From: Acidobacteriota bacterium | Lineage (GTDB): Bacteria > Acidobacteriota > Terriglobia > Acidiferrales > UBA7541 | Reading direction: 5' to 3' | DNA: 5,537 bases | Assembly: GCA_003131705.1 (NCBI GenBank) | Contig: PKUY01000342.1 | Span: 9,653-15,189 of the forward strand | In this document: one piece after another, positions 1 through 5,535 of the stretch | Layout of the letters: the number at the start of each line of letters is the position of its first letter | How positions within the stretch are numbered: the stretch's first letter is position 1 | Made by a program: the position numbers and the translations under genes | Notes under the pieces: model-generated | What the model was told of the DNA's origin: nothing | The model's input: the letters and a program-made list of their open reading frames with translations, nothing else | Databases searched by the model: none

Positions 1-4
1 ACCG

Positions 5-202
5 TCAAGTTGTGCGATTCTGATCCGCGACGGTCACGCCGGCTTCCGCATAATCCGTCGGAGGCAGGTCCACAAACGTCACCTGAATGTTTTCGCGCTT
101 GGCGCGGCCATCTTCGATAAGCGCTTGCGTGATTCGTTCCGCGAGCTTCGGCTTTTGCTTCGGCGACCGGCCGGCAACCCATGTGATCTGCACGAATGGC
201 AT
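5..202 (-). CDS. 4-oxalocrotonate tautomerase family protein
   Basis: A 65-residue protein, the usual size of 4-oxalocrotonate tautomerase (4-OT) subunits, small cytoplasmic enzymes that form oligomers and move protons in keto-enol substrates using the amino group of an N-terminal proline. It begins Met-Pro-Phe-Val-Gln-Ile, so removal of Met would expose catalytic Pro1, and GRS follows at mature residues 10-12, placing Arg11 as in classical 4-OT. An ungapped alignment to the Pseudomonas enzyme, from memory, puts Gln at position 39 (normally Arg) and Tyr at position 50 (normally Phe). Pro1 chemistry is thus kept but substrate binding probably differs. ATG is preceded by GGGGAG at 5-base spacing, which supports this start. 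The gene is divergent from the rest of the window. The family call is firm; the substrate is unknown. Confidence 0.88.
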   Translation of the reverse strand: MPFVQITWVAGRSPKQKPKLAERITQALIEDGRAKRENIQVTFVDLPPTDYAEAGVTVADQNRTT

Positions 203-226
203 GAGGGCTCCCCAAAAGACGCCTGC

Positions 227-255
227 ATTTTATCGGCAGTCCGCTCGGAAAGAAA
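227..255 (-). promoter_or_regulatory. Candidate sigma-70-type promoter for the tautomerase gene
   Basis: Read on the minus strand, TAAAAT at 227-232 matches the -10 consensus at five of six bases. A weak -35 (TTTCTT, 250-255) lies exactly 17 bases upstream. Transcription would start about 18-20 bases before the ATG, leaving room for the GGGGAG ribosome binding site at 208-213. The -35 is poor, so this is a positional guess. Confidence 0.35.
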
Positions 256-734
256 AGCAGTTCCGGATTGCAACCGCGCTCACCAAGGAGTGTAGTACAA
301 GCTTCGCTGCAATCTCGGAGGTACCCCCATCGGATCGAAAGGTTTGGAGACGCGCGACGACGAGAGTCGTGTGTGGCGTTCGCATGCGAAATTGCACGCC
401 GATATTTCCGGCACGATGGATCTCGCTCGCAAGGATTCAATCGGCGGCAGCTATACTTGACTATCGCAGATGGGATTGTTCTGGTCGATGCAACTTGCTA
501 AGGACCGGTTGGGCGGCCATTCAGTATTTTCCAAAACGGGTGCTTTGCCGAATTCCATGAGATTTAAAGCGGAAGTCGACGGGTACATCATCGCGCATGC
601 ACAGCTTGAGCGGCGATTTCTGGCTCCGGGCACCCAAATACGCGACCGCAACGCCGCTGCTGACGCCGAAGCGCAGTCCAACTCCTGAAGCTGCGCTATC
701 GCGTTTTTGCGGCGTCATCTGTAGCGAACGAGCT

Positions 735-762
735 TTGATTTCGCGGTATCAGCGCCCGTAAT
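735..762 (+). promoter_or_regulatory. Weak candidate promoter for the zinc-ribbon/RNase HI pair
   Basis: TTGATT (735-740) and CGTAAT (757-762) each match the sigma-70 hexamers at four of six bases, with a 16-base spacer. It would give a leader of about 80 bases before the GTG at 852. Matches of this quality arise by chance in a region this long, so support is slight. Confidence 0.18.
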
Positions 763-851
763 TGTGTTTTTGCCGTCTCTTTGTGCCGCGACCCGGGCGC
801 TGGGACGCGCGGGAGAAGCAGTGTCTGGCGTTATGCTAGAATGAGCCAATC

Positions 852-1622
852 GTGCAAAAGGTCCTCCAGGCCCTTCTTGATCTGCAGAGCGTTGACGTGC
901 GCCTCATCGACGTTCGCGCGCGACTGGCTAAATTCCCCAAGAAAATCGCCGAAGTTGACGCGCGCGTGGCAGCCGCCAAAGCGGAACTCGAAGCGAGCAA
1001 GGCCGCGCAACTCGCCACGATCAAAGACCGCAAGAAATACGAACTCGACGTCGAAGGCTGGAACGAAAAGGTCCGCAAGTACAAGGATCAGACGTCTCAG
1101 ATAAAAACCAACGAGGCATTTCGCGCGCTCCAGCACGAAGTGCAGATGGCCGAAGAAGAAATCGCGAAGGCCGAGGACCGCCTCCTCGAGCAGATGGTTG
1201 CAAGCGAGGAATACGACCGTCGAATCAAAGCATCGCAGATAGCGCTGAAAGAAGTAGAAGAAATCACGCGCGTAGAGCGAATGAAAATCGAGGCCGACGC
1301 CGCCGCTGCCGAAAAAGAATTAGCGGAATTGAATGAAAGACGCAAACGTGCCGCGGCGGATATTTCAGAGAAGCTGCTCGACCACTACGATCGCATCGTG
1401 AAGAAGCACAACGGGATTGCGCTCGCCGAAGTCCGCGACGAAAAATGCGGCGCATGCGGCATGCGCGTCCGGCCCCACGTATTTCAGGAAATGCGGCGTT
1501 TGGGGAGCGAGGAAATGTTCCACTGCGAAACCTGCACGCGAATCCTTTACTACATCGAACCTTCCGTATCCGCGGCGCCGGCCGCCACGTCCGCTTCGGC
1601 CTCTTCTCACAGTGAAAGCTAG
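852..1622 (+). CDS. Zinc-ribbon coiled-coil protein (COG1579 / C4-type zinc ribbon family)
   Basis: A 256-residue cytoplasmic protein. Residues 1 to about 185 are almost entirely charged heptad-like helix rich in Ala, Glu, Lys and Arg, predicting a long coiled coil. A C4 zinc ribbon follows: CGAC at 199-202 and CETC at 225-228, so Cys199, Cys202, Cys225 and Cys228 should bind one zinc ion. The last 20 residues are a low-complexity Ala/Ser tail, probably disordered. This order is typical of COG1579 (DUF164) proteins, whose function is not firmly established; nucleic-acid binding has been suggested from the ribbon. The start is GTG: an in-frame TAG at 837-839 leaves no earlier option, and the upstream GAATGAG is only a weak ribosome binding site. 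It sits 48 bases before an RNase HI gene in the same direction, a pairing also known in mycobacteria (Rv2229c-Rv2228c), which suggests a shared role in RNA or hybrid metabolism. Confidence 0.88.
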   Translation: MQKVLQALLDLQSVDVRLIDVRARLAKFPKKIAEVDARVAAAKAELEASKAAQLATIKDRKKYELDVEGWNEKVRKYKDQTSQIKTNEAFRALQHEVQMAEEEIAKAEDRLLEQMVASEEYDRRIKASQIALKEVEEITRVERMKIEADAAAAEKELAELNERRKRAAADISEKLLDHYDRIVKKHNGIALAEVRDEKCGACGMRVRPHVFQEMRRLGSEEMFHCETCTRILYYIEPSVSAAPAATSASASSHSES

Positions 1623-1670
1623 AGCCGTTTTTTCCATGGAGCGAGACTTTTTAATTCCCGGGGAAAATGC

Positions 1671-2333
1671 ATGACTCGAATTTCCAAAAGTGCGCCGCCA
1701 ACGAGCGCCCGCCTGTTTTCAGATTCCCTTCCTTCCGCGCCGCCCGCCGGAGTTCACATCGCAAATATTGATGGGGCGTCGCGCGGAAACCCAGGCCCCG
1801 CATCATATGCAGTCGTGATTCGGGATCCGGCCGGCAAAATCGTCCTCGAACTCGCTAAGAAATTCGGCCGCGACACAAATAACGTCGCCGAATATTACGC
1901 GTTGCTCGCAGCCCTCGATTACGCGACCAGTCACGCAATCACGGCGCTGCGCATTCGCAGCGATTCCGAGCTTCTCGTTCGCCAAATGCAGGAGCGTTAC
2001 AAAGTGAAGAGCGCCGATTTGAAACCGCTCCACGAGCGCGCCTCCAGACTTTCCAGGCAACTGACTTACTTCGCGATCGAGCACGTACGGCGCGAAGAGA
2101 ATCGCGACGCCGACGCTCTCGCCAACATGGCTCTGGATTCGGGAGCAGTGTTATCGGCGACTCCATCCATATCCAGGGACGAAGGCCGAACAAAAAGCGC
2201 AGAGAGTTTGCCTGCCCGCTCCCGCCAGTTGCGTGCCCGATTTGAAAAGGGTGTCTTCGTGCCTGTGGGGCAAGTCGATCTTCCCGAAGGCACTGAAGTC
2301 ATGATCGACCTCCGTAACCCACAGCAAAAGTAG
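1671..2333 (+). CDS. rnhA: Ribonuclease HI family protein with C-terminal DUF104-like extension
   Basis: A 220-residue protein. Residues 1-27 are a Ser/Pro-rich, probably disordered lead. Residues 28 to about 156 form an RNase H fold, which cuts the RNA strand of RNA-DNA hybrids using two metal ions. The carboxylates are visible: Asp34 in IDGASRGNPGP, Glu74 in NNVAEYYALLAAL, Asp98 in RIRSDSE and Asp148 in NRDADALANMALD. This is the short-type RNase HI also found fused to other domains in actinobacteria, lacking the basic protrusion of the E. coli enzyme. After a variable linker (157-185), residues about 186-216 (core FEKGVFVPVGQVDLPEGT) resemble the small DUF104/AF2212-like antitoxin module, so the protein looks like a fusion. 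The ATG is preceded by GGGGA at 6-base spacing. It probably shares a transcript with the zinc-ribbon gene upstream. The RNase H call is firm; the identity of the tail is an inference. Confidence 0.9.
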   Translation: MTRISKSAPPTSARLFSDSLPSAPPAGVHIANIDGASRGNPGPASYAVVIRDPAGKIVLELAKKFGRDTNNVAEYYALLAALDYATSHAITALRIRSDSELLVRQMQERYKVKSADLKPLHERASRLSRQLTYFAIEHVRREENRDADALANMALDSGAVLSATPSISRDEGRTKSAESLPARSRQLRARFEKGVFVPVGQVDLPEGTEVMIDLRNPQQK

Positions 2334-2357
2334 GTCTTAGGTTACTTTCCGGACACT

Positions 2358-2386
2358 TTGGGTACCAACCTTCGGATTAGTACTAA
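2358..2386 (+). promoter_or_regulatory. Candidate promoter with overlapping 10-bp palindrome
   Basis: TTGGGT at 2358-2363 and TACTAA at 2381-2386 are separated by 17 bases and could be a weak promoter for the histidine kinase. The -10 element lies inside a perfect palindrome, TTAGTACTAA (2377-2386), the kind of place a dimeric repressor would bind. Both hexamers match consensus only partly, so the palindrome is the solid observation and the promoter reading is inferred. Confidence 0.27.
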
Positions 2387-2412
2387 GGCTCTATTCCTGG
2401 CGGGTGTATGGG

Positions 2413-2428
2413 ACCGTAGTCTTACGGT
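2413..2428 (+). promoter_or_regulatory. Inverted repeat just upstream of the kinase ribosome binding site
   Basis: ACCGTA (2413-2418) and TACGGT (2423-2428) form a perfect 6-bp inverted repeat around the 4-base loop GTCT. It ends three bases before the AGAGGG ribosome binding site of the kinase gene. It could act as an RNA hairpin that modulates translation or as a protein-binding operator. No T-run follows, so it is not a terminator. Confidence 0.35.
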
Positions 2429-2431
2429 TGT

Positions 2432-2437
2432 AGAGGG
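2432..2437 (+). promoter_or_regulatory. Ribosome binding site that fixes a TTG start
   Basis: AGAGGG lies five bases before TTG at 2443-2445, and an in-frame TAG at 2431-2433 excludes any earlier start. Together these make the TTG the best start of the histidine kinase. Confidence 0.65.
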
Positions 2438-2442
2438 CTCCT

Positions 2443-4425
2443 TTGATCACGCTGCCGGACGCACTTCCTATCACACTTGTCCTAGCGGTACTCGTCGGCG
2501 TCTTTGTGTCTCTTCAGAGGCATACGCCGTCGGGACGCGTGCTCTTCTGGACGTATGCGTGGGCATTGGCTTTTCTGCACTTCTTTGCGCGGGCTCTCGA
2601 AACTCACACCGGCGCGCTTCAAGAATTCCTGCAAGCCGTTGATTTCGGTGCACTCGAACTTTCGGGCGTTGTGTTCCTGTCTTCGATGGTGTTCGCCGCG
2701 AATGAGCAAAAGAAACGAATCGCGCTGGTGATGCTGCTTGGGGCGCCACTGGTTTTCCATTCATTCGTTATTCACTTTAACTGGGACATGCCACGAACCG
2801 CGGTCGGCATGCTCGCGATGTTGTTCCTGGGATCTGCTGTGCTTTCGGTCCTCCTGCTTCCGCATCGGGCCTACTTTCGTCTCTTCGCCTTTTTGGCGTT
2901 TGCAGGTGGCGGGGCGTGGGCGATTCATGAGCAACTGGTCGGAAACTCGTACCTGGCTTTGACCGCAATTCTCGGGGTGTTGTACGGCCTGTGCGCCGCG
3001 TTTTTCTGGAGGCTCTATCGCCGCAGTTCCTTGGGCGTGATCGCCGTGACGGCCGGCTTCGTCGCCTGGGGGGCGGTTTACCCGTTAGGGTTTCTGCTGT
3101 ACTCCTTCGCGCCGAACGTGCCGGTTCACCTGGACTTCTGGAACGTCCCCAGATTCCTTGTGGCGCTCGGAATGGTTCTCACGCTTCTGGAAGACAAGTC
3201 GCAAGCCATCGACCAAGCTCGCGAGCGTGCGCAGGCCGAAAGTCTGTTCCTCCAGCGCCTCTCGCAGATTACCTCTCGTCTGTTGGCTGGGAATGACCCC
3301 GTCGCTCTGTGCGGCGAAGCGGCCGCCGCGATCACCGAGGCAAGCAGCTTCCGCCGTGCGGCGCTATTCCGGTTGGGTGACGACCGCCGGTTTTATCTGG
3401 CCGGCTCGAGCGGATTCACGAAGCCGGAGGCGGAGACGCTGCAGATGCACTCGAGCAGTTACGCCATCGAGTCACTGAAACAGCGCCGCGCGCAAGGTCC
3501 GCAATCGACCAAGAGATCCTTCCGCATGTCCGAAGAGACCGACCTGATGTTGATTCCGCTGGTATCCTGGCGCGGCTCGCATGTGGGATGCCTTTACGTT
3601 TCGGACCTCAGGGAATCCGCAGCTCCGGACCCGTCGGAGATGGTCAGGCTCGAAGTCTTCGCGTCGGACCTGGCTGTGACGTTCGAGAACGTGAAGCTGC
3701 ACCAGGAACTTATCCGCTCGGAAAAGCTTGCCGGGCTCGGACAGCTTGTCGCGGGCGTCGCGCACGAGCTCAACAATCCGCTCACCGGCGTCATCGGCTA
3801 CACGGACTTGCTCAGCGAAGAGATTCGCGAGGAAGGTCCCAAGAAACGCATCGAGAAGTTGGGGAACGAAGCGCGGCGCATGAAGCGAATCGTCGATGGG
3901 CTGCTGCGTTTCGGGCGCCAGACGAATTCGGCAACACGGTCCACGTCTTTTGCAGCTGTGTTGCCGGACGTGATACAGCTGCGCGACTACCATATTCGTG
4001 CGCGCGGCATTCACCTCGACGTGCAGATCGAGCCGCTTCTGCCCCCGGTTGGAATCAACGAGGATGAGCTGAAACAGGTGCTGCTGAATATTCTGAACAA
4101 CGCCATCGATGCGGTTGACGAGAGCGTAAAGCGAGACATCCAGATTCGCGCGTCGCACCGCTTCGGACGCATCGTGATCGAGTTCGAGGATTCAGGTCCG
4201 GGGTTCTCGGACCCGAGCCGCGCGTTCGATCCGTTCTATACGACGAAGGCCGTCGGGAAGGGGACTGGACTCGGTCTCAGCATCTGCTACGGGATCGTGC
4301 AGGAATGCGGCGGTCAACTTACCGTCGTCAACAAAGATCCATTCGGCGCGCGCGTGACGATCGACCTGCCGGTTGCCGTTGCGCAATCCGTGCTCGTTCA
4401 GCCGGAGCTCGCGTCCCACAACTAA
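2443..4425 (+). CDS. Membrane-bound sensor histidine kinase (multi-TM, GAF-like, HisKA, HATPase_c)
   Basis: A 660-residue inner-membrane sensor kinase. Residues 8 to about 250 hold eight or nine hydrophobic helices with short loops, a membrane-embedded sensor of no family I can name. A helical linker (about 251-275) leads to a GAF-like domain (about 276-418). HisKA follows, with phosphoacceptor His441 in HELNNPLTGVIGYTDLL. HATPase_c shows the N box (DELKQVLLNILNNAIDA, Asn549 and Asn553), G1 (DSGPGF, Asp583), F box (FDPFYTTK, 595-602) and G2 (GKGTGLGLSI, 605-614), so it should autophosphorylate with ATP. It lacks a receiver domain and no response regulator gene is in the window. The start is TTG, with AGAGGG five bases upstream. 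The stop TAA (4423-4425) is built from the TA target of the adjoining IS630 element plus the first IS base, so the native C-terminus may have been longer; about 19 residues follow the last HATPase strand. The input signal is unknown. Confidence 0.92.
   Translation: MITLPDALPITLVLAVLVGVFVSLQRHTPSGRVLFWTYAWALAFLHFFARALETHTGALQEFLQAVDFGALELSGVVFLSSMVFAANEQKKRIALVMLLGAPLVFHSFVIHFNWDMPRTAVGMLAMLFLGSAVLSVLLLPHRAYFRLFAFLAFAGGGAWAIHEQLVGNSYLALTAILGVLYGLCAAFFWRLYRRSSLGVIAVTAGFVAWGAVYPLGFLLYSFAPNVPVHLDFWNVPRFLVALGMVLTLLEDKSQAIDQARERAQAESLFLQRLSQITSRLLAGNDPVALCGEAAAAITEASSFRRAALFRLGDDRRFYLAGSSGFTKPEAETLQMHSSSYAIESLKQRRAQGPQSTKRSFRMSEETDLMLIPLVSWRGSHVGCLYVSDLRESAAPDPSEMVRLEVFASDLAVTFENVKLHQELIRSEKLAGLGQLVAGVAHELNNPLTGVIGYTDLLSEEIREEGPKKRIEKLGNEARRMKRIVDGLLRFGRQTNSATRSTSFAAVLPDVIQLRDYHIRARGIHLDVQIEPLLPPVGINEDELKQVLLNILNNAIDAVDESVKRDIQIRASHRFGRIVIEFEDSGPGFSDPSRAFDPFYTTKAVGKGTGLGLSICYGIVQECGGQLTVVNKDPFGARVTIDLPVAVAQSVLVQPELASHN
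4423..4424. repeat. TA target-site duplication, left copy
   Basis: TA immediately precedes the inverted repeat and has its counterpart at 5536-5537, as expected for IS630-family insertion. It also forms the first two bases of the kinase stop codon. Confidence 0.8.
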
Positions 4426-4451
4426 ACACAGCGTCTTAAGTTATTGCGCAT
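4425..4451. repeat. Terminal inverted repeat of the IS630 element (transposase 3' end)
   Basis: Reading inward, the sequence including the TA target begins TAAACACAGCGTC and ends ATTGCGCAT. It matches the reverse complement of 5509-5535 at 25 of 27 positions; the two differences are T/A changes at 4436 and 4442. It contains the transposase stop codon. Confidence 0.93.
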
Positions 4452-4978
4452 AGACGGCGTAGGGTTTCGTTTCCGTTATGCCAGTTTTCAAACTGCGTCT
4501 CGACGACAGCGACGACCTCCTCCAGTACAGGAAAGTATCGGTTGTGCAAGCACTGACGACGCGTCAGCTTCCAAACCCGCTCAATCGGATTCAGTTCAGG
4601 GCTGTAGGGCGGCAAGTAATCCAGCACAAAGTCCTCGACGTGTGTCGCTCTCCATTCTTTGTGAAGCCGCGCGTGATGGTATCTGGCATTGTCCGTGATG
4701 ACCACCACGCGGCGACCTGTTCTAACACTGGCGCGCCGCAACCTTTTCAGGAAGGCAAAGAAGGTCACCGCGTTAAATTTACCCGTTTCCCGAGAAAACT
4801 GAAACTTTCCATCCCGCAACCGTACGGCACCGAAGTATCCCACACTGCGCCGCGTCGGATGATGCAGCAGCACGGGGTCCTTGGTTTCCGGTGGCACCCA
4901 CATGCGGCAACGGGAGCCGTGCTGCTGGAAGTGTACTTCGTCAGTAGCCCAGAGGTCGACCGCAGCATCTTCCATCAA
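4436..4978 (-). CDS. IS630-family transposase, downstream frame (DDE catalytic part)
   Basis: 180 codons of DDE catalytic domain (DDE_3 type), which cuts and joins DNA at TA targets. The acids are Asp13 in LWATDEVHF, Asp96 in VVVITDNARYH and Glu133 in LPPYSPELNPIERVW, with 36 residues between the second and third. The first codon of this open stretch is TTG followed by ATG, without a ribosome binding site, so the frame is most likely reached by -1 frameshifting. The fused product would be 348 residues, the normal size for the family, with the triad at Asp181, Asp264 and Glu301. The stop codon lies within the terminal repeat. Confidence 0.88.
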   Translation of the reverse strand: MMEDAAVDLWATDEVHFQQHGSRCRMWVPPETKDPVLLHHPTRRSVGYFGAVRLRDGKFQFSRETGKFNAVTFFAFLKRLRRASVRTGRRVVVITDNARYHHARLHKEWRATHVEDFVLDYLPPYSPELNPIERVWKLTRRQCLHNRYFPVLEEVVAVVETQFENWHNGNETLRRLCAIT

Positions 4979-5481
4979 CCTTTGGAGTTTTTTTTATGCG
5001 CCTTCTGCCGTTCAGGATCGGCTTGCGCAATCGCGGGACGAGGCTTGCGTAGCCGAAAACCCAACTGCCGAAACAGACGCTGGCATTGCCGTACGCCCAA
5101 GTCGATCCCGTACTCCCGCTCGATCCAGGCCGCCAGCGTCTTGCCGTCCCACAGATTTCCGCTCAAGCCTAGCTCTCGCGGCATCCGCCGAAGAGAGGTG
5201 TTGATTCCCCGAAGGTGATTCTCGCTCAGGCGTCTCGGCCGCCCCGACCGTTCCCCCTCGCGCAGTGCGGCTAGGCCTTTCTCCTCGAACCCGCGAATCC
5301 AATACTCGACGGTTCTCGGTGCGTCTCCCAACAACGCCGCCACTTCCGGACACGTCATACCATGAGCCACCAGCAGCACGCCGTGAAGCCGGTGGTCATA
5401 GCGTGATTCCTCGGTTCGTCGAATCTCATCTTGTAATCCCAGAATGATGGTTGCGGAGTCCGCAATCGTAAGTGGTTTCAT
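4975..5481 (-). CDS. IS630-family transposase, upstream frame (DNA-binding part)
   Basis: 168 residues carrying the DNA-binding half of an IS630 transposase, which recognises the terminal repeats. A helix-turn-helix lies at about 41-64 (MTCPEVAALLGDAPRTVEYW), followed by a basic GRPRR linker at 80-84. A second winged-helix segment spans about 105-145 and ends GFRLRKPRP. The ATG has only a weak ribosome binding site. The frame ends at TGA (4975-4977), 10 bases past an A8 run, and overlaps the downstream frame. Alone it lacks the catalytic domain; it could act as a DNA-binding repressor of transposition, as short products do in some IS families, but that is an inference. Confidence 0.88.
   Translation of the reverse strand: MKPLTIADSATIILGLQDEIRRTEESRYDHRLHGVLLVAHGMTCPEVAALLGDAPRTVEYWIRGFEEKGLAALREGERSGRPRRLSENHLRGINTSLRRMPRELGLSGNLWDGKTLAAWIEREYGIDLGVRQCQRLFRQLGFRLRKPRPAIAQADPERQKAHKKNSKG
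4988..5006 (-). other. Probable programmed -1 frameshift site joining the transposase frames
   Basis: On the minus strand the upstream frame reads CAT AAA AAA AAC, giving a run of eight A residues (4988-4995) that includes the slippery heptamer A-AAA-AAC. Slipping back one base yields Lys-Leu-Gln-Arg-Leu-Met-Glu-Asp and runs without a stop into the catalytic frame. AGAAGG (5001-5006) lies five bases upstream of the run and resembles the internal Shine-Dalgarno stimulators of bacterial frameshift cassettes. I did not find an obvious downstream hairpin. A sequencing or mutational indel in the A-run would look the same. Confidence 0.65.
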
Positions 5482-5508
5482 TCCACTAGAAGAACATACA
5501 TCGATCTA

Positions 5509-5535
5509 ATGCGCAATTACTTATGACGCTGTGTT
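5509..5535. repeat. Terminal inverted repeat of the IS630 element (transposase 5' end)
   Basis: Partner of 4425-4451, with 25 of 27 positions identical in inverted orientation. The flanking TA at 5536-5537 is the last two bases of the window, so sequence beyond the target site is not visible. Confidence 0.93.

Larger units (their letters stand above)
203..851. other. Long intergenic region without a supported gene
   Basis: About 650 bases between the divergent tautomerase and zinc-ribbon genes. Several open frames of 60-157 codons cross it on both strands, but none has a recognisable domain, a good ribosome binding site or a protein-like residue pattern. A perfect 7-bp dyad (AGCGCAG at 670-676, CTGCGCT at 691-697, 14-base loop) is followed seven bases later by five T residues at 704-708, too loose to call a terminator. 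A weak promoter-like pair, TTGATT at 735-740 and CGTAAT at 757-762 with 16-base spacing, could drive the downstream gene. I see no tRNA, CRISPR or IS remnant. Confidence 0.5.
4425..5535 (-). mobile_element. IS630-family insertion sequence, complete, 1111 bp
   Basis: The element has terminal inverted repeats at 4425-4451 and 5509-5535 and is flanked on both sides by TA (4423-4424 and 5536-5537), the target duplicated by IS630/Tc1-type elements. Its size and two-frame DDE transposase fit the family. Transcription of the transposase runs leftward, toward and antisense to the 3' end of the kinase gene, and its stop codon (4436-4438) lies inside the left-hand repeat. Both ends, the helix-turn-helix regions and all three catalytic acids are intact, so the copy could be active if the frameshift works. 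No convincing transposase promoter is visible near 5482-5535. Confidence 0.93.

Noticed and set aside
87..560. Open frame of 157 codons on the plus strand across the tautomerase and the gap
   Set aside because: It overlaps the tautomerase in antisense, has a Cys/Arg-rich composition typical of non-coding frames in GC-rich DNA, no domain and no ribosome binding site.
470..688. Possible small protein of 72 codons, or 43 from an internal ATG, ending at the 670-697 dyad
   Set aside because: The internal section looks mildly protein-like, but there is no ribosome binding site and no recognisable family, so coding is not supported.
670..708. Rho-independent terminator
   Set aside because: The T-run starts seven bases after the stem, the loop is 14 bases, and there is no supported plus-strand gene upstream for it to terminate.
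2371..2387. Short resemblance of the GGATTAGTACT stretch to the end of 23S rRNA read in reverse
   Set aside because: The similarity is about ten bases only and no other rRNA sequence is present; it is better described as part of the TTAGTACTAA palindrome.
2398..2414. TGGCGGG stretch considered as a sigma-54 promoter
   Set aside because: The required GC at the -12 element is missing at the correct spacing.
3472..4158. Open frame of 228 codons on the minus strand
   Set aside because: It lies wholly antisense to the GAF/HisKA/HATPase coding sequence, whose motifs prove the plus strand is the coding one.
4478..5218. Open frame of 246 codons on the plus strand
   Set aside because: It is antisense to the transposase, whose helix-turn-helix and DDE motifs are clear on the minus strand.
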